Position numbers and translations under genes: made by a program. The notes beneath the pieces were generated by a model that was not told where the DNA came from, ran no database searches, and saw only the letters and a program-made list of their open reading frames with translations. Shown one piece after another: positions 27,528 to 38,158 of a stretch of DNA of 64,000 nucleotides. Every line of letters starts with the position of its first letter. Position 1 is the stretch's first letter. Source of the DNA: Azospirillum halopraeferens DSM 3675 (GTDB lineage: Bacteria > Pseudomonadota > Alphaproteobacteria > Azospirillales > Azospirillaceae); contig NZ_AUCF01000010.1 of assembly GCF_000429625.1 (NCBI RefSeq), forward strand, positions 1 to 64,000, in the 5' to 3' direction.

Positions 27528-28667
27528 CTACCGCGTGGCCGGGGCGGACGCGCCGCTCCCGGCCGGAACGACGCGCACCGGCAGACCGTCCGAGAGAAAG
27601 CCCACGCCGGATTCGACGACCGGCGTGCCGGCGTCCAGCCCCGCCCGGATCTCGACCCGGCCGCCGCGCCGCGCGCCGGCCGTCACCTTCCGTTGCCGCG
27701 CCCTGCCGTCCTCGATGAGGAAGACATGGCTGAATCCGTCGCGCAGCAGGACGGCGGTGTCCGGCAGTGTCAGGACCTCGCGCGCGTCCAACAGGATGTC
27801 ACCGCGGGCGAAGAGGCCCGCGCGCAGCAGGCCGGAAGGTTCGAGATCGACATGCACGATGCCGCTGCGCGTCAGCGGATCGACCCCGGGTGAGACCCGG
27901 CGCACGCGGCCGTCGACCGCCCGGTGGCCGTCGAGGGCGAGACGGACGGACCGGCCGGGCGCCAGCCTGGCCAGATCGGGCCCCGGCAGTTCGGCCCGCC
28001 ATTCCAGCCGGCCCCGGCGTTGAAGGCGCAGGATCTCCTGCCCCGCGTGGACGAGCGCCCCTTCCACGGCGGCCACGGCGCTGATCACGCCGTCATCCGG
28101 CGCGTGCACCTCGGTGAACCCCAGCCGCAACCGGTCGGCCTCCACCCGCGCGCGCGCGGCCCCGAGCCGCGCCTCGGCCATGTCAGCCTCTGCGACGGCC
28201 TGCTCGAAGGCGCGGGTCGCCAGGGCTTCGCGCCGCTGCAAGGCCCGGGCGCGTTCGGCCGCACGGCCCGCTTCGGCGGCGGCAATCTCGGCTTCCCGAA
28301 GGGCCGCGCGGCTGGCGTTCAGTTCGGCCTCCAGCGTGCCCGTGGCGATCCGCGCCAGAAGCTGCCCCTTCGTTACCCGGTCACCGGCCTCGACCAGGAG
28401 CCGCGACAGGCGCAGCCCGCCGATCTCGGCGCCGATGACGACCTCCTGCCAGGCGGCGATGCTGCCGACCGCCGGCAGGGTCTCGGGCCAGTGCTCGGGC
28501 GCTGCGGCGGTCAGCCTGACCGTCAGGGCCGGCGGGACGGCGGCGGGTGGTTCGGAAGGGGCGGCGTCAGGCACGAGCGCCGGCCATGCGGCGCCGACGG
28601 CTATCAGGGCGGCCAGCAGGACGGCCAGCCCGACAAGGGCGACCGGAACGACACGGCGAAGGGTCAT
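27528..28667 (-). CDS. RND efflux periplasmic adaptor subunit
   Basis: A membrane-fusion protein of 379 residues. It has an N-terminal membrane anchor (~5-30, VALVGLAVLLAALIAVG), a lipoyl half (AEIGGLRLSRLLVEAGDRVTKG) and an alanine/arginine-rich coiled coil (~110-165). The second lipoyl half is VHAPDDGVISAVAAVEG, and a beta-barrel region follows. It is the first gene of the two-gene pump operon, transcribed away from the MarR gene across a 210-bp shared control region. Confidence 0.9.
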   Translation of the reverse strand: MTLRRVVPVALVGLAVLLAALIAVGAAWPALVPDAAPSEPPAAVPPALTVRLTAAAPEHWPETLPAVGSIAAWQEVVIGAEIGGLRLSRLLVEAGDRVTKGQLLARIATGTLEAELNASRAALREAEIAAAEAGRAAERARALQRREALATRAFEQAVAEADMAEARLGAARARVEADRLRLGFTEVHAPDDGVISAVAAVEGALVHAGQEILRLQRRGRLEWRAELPGPDLARLAPGRSVRLALDGHRAVDGRVRRVSPGVDPLTRSGIVHVDLEPSGLLRAGLFARGDILLDAREVLTLPDTAVLLRDGFSHVFLIEDGRARQRKVTAGARRGGRVEIRAGLDAGTPVVESGVGFLSDGLPVRVVPAGSGASAPATR

Positions 28668-28819
28668 GCCACACCTTGTTCAACGACGCCGGTCGCCGGC
28701 ATCTCGTCCGGCGACGACGGCATCGGATCGGCCAATGCGCCACACTGCGGCGGTGGATCGAAAGCGGTGAAGACGGCAGCGTTCACGGAGCCTTCCCTTC
28801 CGGGCACACGGTCGATTAA

Positions 28820-28858
28820 GTTCGCATTACGAACCTGATTTAGTACTTAATACGAACC
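28820..28858. promoter_or_regulatory. putative MarR operator array between the pump operon and its regulator
   Basis: GTTCG-CATTA-CGAAC (28820-28834) is a perfect 5-5-5 inverted repeat. A further TACGAACC copy at 28851-28858 repeats 28828-28835 at a 23-bp interval, about two helical turns. An AGTACT palindrome lies between. This AT-rich block sits 20-58 bp before the MarR start, where such regulators control both divergent units. Binding is inferred. Confidence 0.6.
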
Positions 28859-28877
28859 ATGTCAAGATGGAGCTGCG

Positions 28878-29321
28878 ATGCCGATGCAAGACGACACGTC
28901 CCCCGCGCCCGGCGAAGGGTTGGTCGATGCCCTGGTGATGACCGCCTTCGTGACGACGGCCGTCATCAACCGGATCGGCGCCGAGCACGACCTCTCATTG
29001 TCGCTGATGCGGGTCCTGGGCATCCTGTGGGACCGCCGTCCGCGCATGACCGAGCTTGCCAACCATCTCGGGCTGGAGAAGCAGACGATGTCGGGGCTGA
29101 TCGCACGGGCGGAAAAGCGCGGGCTGGTTGCCCGGGCGCCGAACGCAGAGGACGGCCGGGCGACCGACGTCTTCCTGACGCGCGAAGGGGTCGAACTGGT
29201 CGCGCGGCTGCGCGCCGAGGGGCAAGGGGCTCTGGCCCCGATCATCGAACGGCTCGATGCCGCGGATCGGCAGCGTCTCGAGGATCTTCTTCGGCGTCTG
29301 ATCGGCAACCGGCAGGGCTGA
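28878..29321 (+). CDS. MarR-family transcriptional regulator
   Basis: A 147-residue winged-helix protein. It has the DNA-binding segment RMTELANHLGLEKQTMSGLI and the wing AEKRGLVARAPNAEDGRATD, matching the MarR 'D.R...V.LT..G' pattern (VFLTREGVEL). GGAG lies five bases before the ATG. It is divergent from the RND adaptor gene and near a palindromic operator array, so autoregulation and repression of the pump until a ligand binds are expected. Confidence 0.9.
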   Translation: MPMQDDTSPAPGEGLVDALVMTAFVTTAVINRIGAEHDLSLSLMRVLGILWDRRPRMTELANHLGLEKQTMSGLIARAEKRGLVARAPNAEDGRATDVFLTREGVELVARLRAEGQGALAPIIERLDAADRQRLEDLLRRLIGNRQG

Positions 29322-29408
29322 CGGGTTGCCGATCGGTTGCGGGGCAGATCCGGCAGCGGAATCGGAGATCTGAGCGGGACCGGTGTCCCGGTCGGGCCGG
29401 CTGTACTG

Positions 29409-31565
<2,157 letters not shown>

Positions 31566-31867
31566 GGTATGGGCGGGTGGGTGACCCTACCAGATCGTCA
31601 CACCCTGTCATTAGGCCATTCGGGAGTATCCGGACAACGTCACGGTGTGCGGCGCGACATCGGCGCTCTGGCATATGCCGCACCGATCCGTTAGTGTGCC
31701 GTCCCGATCGCCGGGCCCCCGCCGCACGGGTTGCGGGGCCACGCGTGCGCACGGGCCCGCGCACGGACCCGGGCACGACGTACGCCGCCGGATCCGGTGC
31801 CAACCACTGCTCATCCCCGCCGCCGTCACCCCGGCCTGTCGCGATCCGCGCACCTGGAGCAAGCGCC
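31566..31867. other. 302-bp divergent intergenic region without a gene
   Basis: It lies between the Cache kinase and the third RND operon, so it should hold both promoters. It contains the palindrome GGCATATGCC (31670-31679) inside a larger inverted repeat GTGCGGC/GCCGCAC (31647-31653, 31677-31683). A GC-rich hairpin CGTGCGC/GCGCACG (31744-31750, 31759-31765) follows. No clear -35/-10 pair or ribosome-linked small gene was found. Confidence 0.5.
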
Positions 31868-32986
31868 ATGAACCGTTCCGTGGTCATCGCCGGACTCGTC
31901 ACCGTCGCCGCGGTGGCGTGGGTTCTGTCGGGCCAGATCCGCCCCGCCGCCGTGCCGGCAGCGCCGGAGCCGGAAGGCGCCGCGCCGGCGCCGGAGGAAC
32001 CCGCGGCGCGGGCCGTGCGCGTCGCCCGCCTGGCCGCCCGGCCGATGACCGACACGGTGGTGCTCCAGGGCCGCACCGAGGCGTCCCGGTCCGTCGAGTT
32101 GCGGGCCGAGGTGCGGGGTCGGGTGGAGGCGGTGCCGGTGCCCCGCGGCGCCGCGGTCACGCAAGGCGACGTGCTCGTGCGTCTGGCGGTCAACGACCGG
32201 GAAGCCCAGCTCGACCAGGCGCGCGCCCTGCTGGAGCAGCGGCGCATCGAGCATCGCGCGGCGCGCTCCCTCAACACCCGCGGCCACAACACCGACATCC
32301 AGCTTGCCCAGGCCGCGGCGGCGCTGGAGGCGGCGCAGGCCGCCGTGCGCAAGGCCGAGGTGGACCTGGCCAACACCGTCATCCGGGCGCCCTTCGACGG
32401 CGTGCTCGACCGCCGGCCGGTGGAACTGGGGGATTTCCTGGACACCGGCAACCCCGTGGCGACGGTGGTCGACCTTGACCCCGTGCGGGTGGTCGGCTTC
32501 GCCTCGGAGCGGCAGGTGGGGAACCTGCGGGCCGGCGGCTCCGGCACGGCCCGCATCATCGGCGGTGCCGGCGGGGGCGGTGCCGGCGGCGGCGGAAGCG
32601 ACGCTGAGGGAACCATCGCCTACGTCGCCGCGGTCGCCGACCCGGCGACCCGCACCTTCCGGGTGGAGCTGGAGGTGCCGAACCCCGACCGTCGCATCGT
32701 CGCCGGGTTGACCGCCCAGCTCCGCCTGCCGGTGGGCGAACGGCCGGGCCATTTCGTGTCCCCGTCGGTGCTGTCCCTGGCCGACGACGGCACGATCGGC
32801 GTCAAGGTGGTGGACGGGGACCGGCGGGTGCGCTTCCTGCCCGTGCAGATCCTCGCCACGGAACCGGACGGCGTGTGGCTGGCCGGCCTGCCGCACGACA
32901 TCGTGCTGATCACCGTCGGCCATGAGTTCGTGGCGGCGGGCAACCCGGTGGTGCCGGTCGAAGGGGCCGGCGGGGGTGCCACATGA
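31868..32986 (+). CDS. RND efflux periplasmic adaptor subunit
   Basis: A 372-residue adaptor with an uncleaved N-terminal signal/anchor (~3-20, VVIAGLVTVAAVAWVLSG) and a Pro/Ala/Glu-rich linker. The lipoyl halves are RGRVEAVPVPRGAAVTQGD and IRAPFDGVLDRRPVELGD. The coiled coil between them (~115-170) is followed by a glycine-rich loop (GGAGGGGAGGGGS, ~237-250) inside the barrel, which is unusual. ATG at 31868 follows CTGGAG. The stop overlaps the permease start as ATGA. Confidence 0.9.
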   Translation: MNRSVVIAGLVTVAAVAWVLSGQIRPAAVPAAPEPEGAAPAPEEPAARAVRVARLAARPMTDTVVLQGRTEASRSVELRAEVRGRVEAVPVPRGAAVTQGDVLVRLAVNDREAQLDQARALLEQRRIEHRAARSLNTRGHNTDIQLAQAAAALEAAQAAVRKAEVDLANTVIRAPFDGVLDRRPVELGDFLDTGNPVATVVDLDPVRVVGFASERQVGNLRAGGSGTARIIGGAGGGGAGGGGSDAEGTIAYVAAVADPATRTFRVELEVPNPDRRIVAGLTAQLRLPVGERPGHFVSPSVLSLADDGTIGVKVVDGDRRVRFLPVQILATEPDGVWLAGLPHDIVLITVGHEFVAAGNPVVPVEGAGGGAT

Positions 32987-35900
32987 ACGCCCTCATCGGT
33001 GCGGCCCTGACCCACAGCCGCACCGTCCTGGCGACCCTGGTGCTGCTGCTGGTCGCCGGCTGGGTCGCCTACAAGGAGATCCCCAAGGAGGCGGCACCCG
33101 ACGTCAACATCCCCATCATCTACGTCTCGCTCCATTACGAAGGCATCTCGCCGGAGGATTCCGAGCGGCTGCTGCTGCGCCCCATGGAGCAGGAGCTGCG
33201 CACCATCGAGGGGCTGAAGGAGATGCGCTCCACCGCCTACCAGGGCGGCGGCAACGTGATCATGGAGTTCGACGCCGGGTTCAACGCCGACAAGGCCCTG
33301 TCCGACGTGCGCGACCGGGTCGACCGGGCGAAGGCGGAGCTGCCGGCCGGCACCGACGAACCCACGGTCAACGAGGTGAACTTCTCCCTGTTTCCGGTGC
33401 TGGCGGTGATCCTGTCGGGCGACGTGCCGGAGCGCACCCTGCTGACGGTCGCCCGCGACCTGAAGGACCGCATCGAAACGATCCCCGCCGTGCTGAAGGC
33501 GGAGATCGGCGGCGACCGGGACGAGCTGGTGGAGGTCGTCATCGATCCCCTGCGGGTGGAAAGCTACGGCATCAACCCGGCCACGGTGGTGCAGCTCTTC
33601 AACCGCTCCAACCGGCTGGTGGCGGCGGGCAACCTGGACACCGGCGCCGGGCGCTTCCCCGTGAAGGTGCCCGGCCTGTTCGAGACGGTGCGCGACATCC
33701 GGGACATGCCGGTCAAGGTCAACGGCGACGCCGTGGTGGCGTTCCGCGACGTCGCCGAGGTGCGCCGCACCTTCAAGGACCCGGAGAGCTTCGCCCGCGT
33801 CGACGGCAAGCCGGCACTGGCCCTGGAAATCACCAAGCGCACCGGTGAGAACATCATCGAGACGATCGAGCAGGTGCGCGCCGTGGTGGAGGCGGAGCGC
33901 GCCTATTTCCCGGCCGGGCTGATCGTCACCTATTCCCAGGACCGCTCCCGCGACATCCGCGACATGCTGGGCGACCTGGAGAACAACCTGGCGGTGACGG
34001 TGCTTCTGGTCATGATCATCGTCGTCGCGACGCTGGGCGTGCGCACCTCGACGCTGGTCGTGGTGGCGGTGCCGGGGTCGTTCCTGACGGCCATGCTGGT
34101 CCTGGCGGGCATGGGCCACACCATCAACGTGGTCGTGCTCTTCGGCCTGATCCTGGCCGCCGGCAATGTGGTGGACGGGGCCATCGTCGTCACCGAATAC
34201 GCCGACCGCAAGATGGCCGAGGGCATGGACAAGCGGCGCGCCTACGGGCTGGCGGCGCGGCGCATGGCATGGCCGATCCTGGCCTCCACCGCCACCCAGC
34301 TCGCCGCCTTCGCGCCGCTGCTGTTCTGGCCGGGGATGGTGGGCGAGTTCATGAAGTTCCTGCCCATCAGCCAGTTCGCCACCCTGACGGCGGCGCTGCT
34401 GATGGCGCTGATCTTCATCCCCGTTCTGGGTGCGCTGTTCGGCAAGGCCAACGCGCCGCTGCTGCCGCAGGCCCCCGCCAATCGCCTGCGCGCGGACTTC
34501 GCCGCGGACGAATCCGACCCGGTGGAGGAGCGCCGGCCACTGGGCGGCTGGTACGTGGCGCTGCTGCGCGGCGCGCTGCGCCATCCCGCCAAGGTGCTGC
34601 TGGGCTCCACGCTGCTGCTGGTGGGAATCCAGGGCTATTACGCGCTGCACGGCAACGGCGTGGAGTTCTTTCCCGACATCGAGCCGACCAACGCCACGGT
34701 GCTGGTGCACGCCCGCGGCAACCTGTCCATCCACGAACAGGACGCCCTGGTCCGCGAGGTGGAGGCGCACATCCTGCGCCTGGACGATTTCGAAAGCGTC
34801 TACAGCCGCACCGGCAAGCCCCCGATCGGGCGCGACGTGCCGGCCGACGTCATCGGCCAGATCACCCTGGAGTTCAAGGAGTGGCAGGAGCGCCGCCCCG
34901 CTACCGTGGTGCTGGAGGACATCCGCGCCCGCACCGCCGGTCTCGCCGGCATCGTGGTGGAGCCGCGCAAGCAGGACGAGGGGCCGCCCACCGGCAAGCC
35001 GGTGCAGGTGCGCCTGTCATCGCGCCATCCCGACCTGCTGCCCGACGCGGTGCGCCACGTCCGCGCCGGCATGGCGGCGGTGGGGGGGTTGATCGACGTG
35101 GAGGACAGCCGGCCGCTGCCCGGCATCGAGTGGCAGGTGGAGGTGGACCGCGCGCAGGCGGCCCGCTTCGGGCTCGACGTCACGGCCGTCGGCGATGCCG
35201 TGCGCCTGGTCACCAACGGGCTGAAGATCGCCGAGTACCGGCCCGACGACGCCGACGACGAGATCGACATCGTCGTGCGCTACCCGCGCGAGCTGCGCTC
35301 CATGGATCAGCTCGACTCCATCCGCATCGACACCGGCGCCGGGGCCGTTCCGGTCGCCAACTTCGTCGACCGGGTGCCGCGGCCGCGGGTGGGGCAGATC
35401 GACCGCGTCGACGGCCAGCGCACCATGACCGTCAAGGCCGACGTCGCCCCCGGCGTGCTGGCCGACGACAAAGTGCGGGCCCTGCGCGCCTGGCTGGCCG
35501 CCAACCCGCCGGACCCCCGCGTCGACCATGTCTTCAAGGGCGAGGACGAGGAACAGGCCAAGAGCGCCGCCTTCCTCAGCCGCGCCTTCGTCGCCGCGCT
35601 GTTCATCATGGCGATCATCCTGGTCACCCAGTTCAACAGCTTCTATTCCGCCTTCCTGATCCTGACGTCGGTGATCCTGTCGACCATCGGCGTCACCATC
35701 GGCCTGATCGTCACCGGCCAGCCCTTCGGCATCGTCATGACCGGGGTGGGCGTCATCGCCCTGGCCGGCACGGTGGTGCAGAACAACATCGTGCTGATCG
35801 ACACCTTCGATCAGTACAAGCAGACCGAGCCGACGGTCTTTGACGCCATCCTGCGCACCGGGGCGGAGCGCGCGCGCCCGGTGCTGCTGACCGCCTTCAA

Positions 35901-36207
35901 CACCGTCCTGGGTCTGCTGCCGCTGGCCTTCGGCATGAACATCGACCTGCTGACCCGCGAGGTCACCTTCGGCGCCCCGGCGACCCAATGGTGGATCGGT
36001 CTGTCCAGCGCCATCGTCTTCGGCCTGGCCTTCGCCACCGTGCTGACCCTGGTGGTCACGCCCTGCGCGCTGATGGTGAAGGCCAACCTGCACGACTGGC
36101 GCGTTGCTCGCCAGCGCCGCCTGGCACGCTGGTGGACCCGCAACCGCCCCTGGCGCCGCCCGGACGGCGCGCAGGACAATGCCGGCGTGCGCGACGCGGC
36201 GGAGTAG
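32983..36207 (+). CDS. RND efflux permease with altered proton-relay residues
   Basis: A 1074-residue HAE1-like permease, coupled to the adaptor gene by a 4-bp overlap. The fold is clear (N terminus GAALTHSRTVLATLVLLLVA, twelve helices, two large loops). TM4, however, reads AAGNVVDGAIVVTEYAD, with Gly where AcrB has the second Asp. TM10 reads AGTVVQNNIVLIDTF, with Gln at the usual Lys/Asn position. Such departures occur in some HAE1 subgroups, so activity is not excluded. The substrate is unknown. Confidence 0.9.
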   Translation: MNALIGAALTHSRTVLATLVLLLVAGWVAYKEIPKEAAPDVNIPIIYVSLHYEGISPEDSERLLLRPMEQELRTIEGLKEMRSTAYQGGGNVIMEFDAGFNADKALSDVRDRVDRAKAELPAGTDEPTVNEVNFSLFPVLAVILSGDVPERTLLTVARDLKDRIETIPAVLKAEIGGDRDELVEVVIDPLRVESYGINPATVVQLFNRSNRLVAAGNLDTGAGRFPVKVPGLFETVRDIRDMPVKVNGDAVVAFRDVAEVRRTFKDPESFARVDGKPALALEITKRTGENIIETIEQVRAVVEAERAYFPAGLIVTYSQDRSRDIRDMLGDLENNLAVTVLLVMIIVVATLGVRTSTLVVVAVPGSFLTAMLVLAGMGHTINVVVLFGLILAAGNVVDGAIVVTEYADRKMAEGMDKRRAYGLAARRMAWPILASTATQLAAFAPLLFWPGMVGEFMKFLPISQFATLTAALLMALIFIPVLGALFGKANAPLLPQAPANRLRADFAADESDPVEERRPLGGWYVALLRGALRHPAKVLLGSTLLLVGIQGYYALHGNGVEFFPDIEPTNATVLVHARGNLSIHEQDALVREVEAHILRLDDFESVYSRTGKPPIGRDVPADVIGQITLEFKEWQERRPATVVLEDIRARTAGLAGIVVEPRKQDEGPPTGKPVQVRLSSRHPDLLPDAVRHVRAGMAAVGGLIDVEDSRPLPGIEWQVEVDRAQAARFGLDVTAVGDAVRLVTNGLKIAEYRPDDADDEIDIVVRYPRELRSMDQLDSIRIDTGAGAVPVANFVDRVPRPRVGQIDRVDGQRTMTVKADVAPGVLADDKVRALRAWLAANPPDPRVDHVFKGEDEEQAKSAAFLSRAFVAALFIMAIILVTQFNSFYSAFLILTSVILSTIGVTIGLIVTGQPFGIVMTGVGVIALAGTVVQNNIVLIDTFDQYKQTEPTVFDAILRTGAERARPVLLTAFNTVLGLLPLAFGMNIDLLTREVTFGAPATQWWIGLSSAIVFGLAFATVLTLVVTPCALMVKANLHDWRVARQRRLARWWTRNRPWRRPDGAQDNAGVRDAAE

Positions 36208-36214
36208 GGGGGAC

Positions 36215-36243
36215 GGTCGTGATCGTCCGAACCGATCACGACC
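36215..36243 (+). terminator. hairpin after the third RND operon
   Basis: A perfect 11-bp inverted repeat (GGTCGTGATCG / CGATCACGACC) with a 7-base loop starts seven bases after the RND stop codon. No T-run follows, so it may act as a transcript 3'-end stabiliser or a Rho-assisted terminator. Confidence 0.5.
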
Positions 36244-36353
36244 TTCGGAAATACCAATTGGACCGGCGGGGTCCGGGACGGTTAGTTTTGAGACGTTCCA
36301 AACAACGGAACACCCGGACACACCGCCGCACCCTGCCGGCGGTGTCGAGGGAC

Positions 36354-36398
36354 GGACGGGCACCCCGGCCCCCCCACCCCCAAGCGGGGTGCCCGTCC
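36354..36398 (+). other. 13-bp inverted repeat upstream of the acyl-CoA synthetase
   Basis: GGACGGGCACCCC (36354-36366) and GGGGTGCCCGTCC (36386-36398) are exact inverted repeats around a C-rich 19-base loop. They lie about 100 bp before the acyl-CoA synthetase start. The structure could be a leader hairpin, a terminator in either direction or an operator. No known riboswitch pattern was recognised. Confidence 0.4.
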
Positions 36399-36498
36399 GC
36401 CCTCCTAACGCGCGAGGCTTCCCCCGGCGCGCCAAGTCTGGCAAGACTCCCTCCAACGGCCCGAAACGGGTGCCGATCGACGAAGGGGGGAGAACCGC

Positions 36499-38154
36499 AT
36501 GACCGCCGCAGCGCGCCATCCGTCAGCGCACAACCCGTACGAGATCGACCTGGACCGCAACGCGGCCAACCACGTGCCGCTGACGCCGCTGTCCTTCATC
36601 CGGCGCACCGCCGCCGTCTATCCGGAGCGTATCGCGGTGATCCACGGCGCGCTGCGCCGCACCTGGGCGCAGACCTATGAGCGATGCGTGCGCCTGGCCT
36701 CCGCCCTGGCGCGGCGCGGCGTCGGGCCGGGCGACACGGTGGCGGTGATGGCCCCCAACATTCCCGAGGCGTTCGAGGCGCATTTCGGCGTGCCCATGGC
36801 CGGCGCCGTGCTGAACGCCCTGAACATCCGTCTCGACGCCGAGGCGCTGGCCTTCATCCTGGACCATGGCGAGGCGCGGGTGCTGCTGACCGACCGGGAG
36901 TTCTCCGGCGTCATCCACCGCGCCGTGCGCATGCTGGCCCCCGAGCGCCGGCCCCTGGTGGTGGACATCGACGATCCCCTGGCCGCCGGGGGCGAGCGGA
37001 TCGGCGCGCTGACCTACGAGGCGCTGCTGGCCGAGGGCGACCCGGCCTACGACTGGGCCATGCCGGCGGACGAGTGGCAGGCCATCGCCCTGAACTACAC
37101 CTCGGGCACCACCGGCAATCCCAAGGGCGTCGTCTACCACCACCGCGGCGCCTACCTGAACGCGCTGGGCAACGTGGCGACCTGGGCGCTGCCCCACCAC
37201 CCCGTGTACCTGTGGACGTTGCCCATGTTCCACTGCAACGGCTGGTGCTTCCCGTGGACGGTGGCGGTCATGGCCGGCACCAACGTCTGCCTGCGCCAGA
37301 TCGCAGCCGGGCCCATCTACGACGCCATGGCCGACCACGGGGTGACGCACCTGTGCGGCGCCCCCATCATCATGGGCCTGATCTGCAACGCGCCCGCGGA
37401 CAAGCGGCGGGAGGTGCCCCGCGGCATCCGCATGATGACCGCGGGCGCGGCGCCGCCGGCCGCGGTCATCGAGACGATGGAGCGCATGGGCTTCGCCATC
37501 ACCCACGTCTACGGCCTGACGGAAGTGTACGGCCCGGTCACCGTCTGCGCCTGGCACGAGGACTGGGACGCGCAGCCGCCGGAGGAGCGCGCCCGTCTGA
37601 AGGCCCGCCAGGGCGTGAGCTACCCGACGCTGGAGGGGCTGGCGGTGATGGACCCGGTCACCATGACCGAGGTCCCGGCCGACGGCCGCACCATGGGCGA
37701 GGTGTTCATGCGCGGCAACACCGTCATGAAGGGCTATCTGAAGAACCCCCGCGCCACCGCCGAGGCGTTCTCCGGCGGCTGGTTCCACACCGGCGACCTC
37801 GGCGTGATGCACCCCGACGGCTACATCGAGCTGAAGGACCGCTCCAAGGACATCATCATCTCCGGAGGCGAGAACATCTCCACCATCGAGGTGGAGGGCG
37901 TGCTGTACCGCCACCCCGCGGTGCTGGAGGCGGCCGTGGTGGCCCGTCCGGACGAGAAATGGGGCGAGACGCCCTGCGCCTTCGTGACCCTGCGCGACGG
38001 CATGACCGCGACGCCGGAGGAGATCATCGGGTGGTGCCGCGACCATCTCGCCCACTTCAAGTGCCCGAGGACGGTGGTCTTCACCTCCCTGCCCAAGACA
38101 TCGACCGGCAAGATCCAGAAGTTCGTGCTGCGCGATCAGGCCAGAGCGTTGTAG
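36499..38154 (+). CDS. AMP-dependent acyl-CoA synthetase/ligase (medium-chain type)
   Basis: A class I adenylate-forming enzyme of 551 residues with the P-loop LNYTSGTTGNPKGVVYHH, A5-type motif HVYGLTEVYGPV and A7 GWFHTGDLG. It also has KDRSKDIIISGGENISTIE and the C-terminal catalytic lysine in STGKIQKFVLR. It is close to the short/medium-chain acyl-CoA ligases often annotated as AlkK- or methylmercaptopropionate-CoA-ligase-like. It activates a carboxylic acid to a CoA thioester. GGGGGGAG precedes the ATG. The acetyltransferase gene starts four bases after its stop. Confidence 0.9.
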   Translation: MTAAARHPSAHNPYEIDLDRNAANHVPLTPLSFIRRTAAVYPERIAVIHGALRRTWAQTYERCVRLASALARRGVGPGDTVAVMAPNIPEAFEAHFGVPMAGAVLNALNIRLDAEALAFILDHGEARVLLTDREFSGVIHRAVRMLAPERRPLVVDIDDPLAAGGERIGALTYEALLAEGDPAYDWAMPADEWQAIALNYTSGTTGNPKGVVYHHRGAYLNALGNVATWALPHHPVYLWTLPMFHCNGWCFPWTVAVMAGTNVCLRQIAAGPIYDAMADHGVTHLCGAPIIMGLICNAPADKRREVPRGIRMMTAGAAPPAAVIETMERMGFAITHVYGLTEVYGPVTVCAWHEDWDAQPPEERARLKARQGVSYPTLEGLAVMDPVTMTEVPADGRTMGEVFMRGNTVMKGYLKNPRATAEAFSGGWFHTGDLGVMHPDGYIELKDRSKDIIISGGENISTIEVEGVLYRHPAVLEAAVVARPDEKWGETPCAFVTLRDGMTATPEEIIGWCRDHLAHFKCPRTVVFTSLPKTSTGKIQKFVLRDQARAL

Positions 38155-38158
38155 CACC

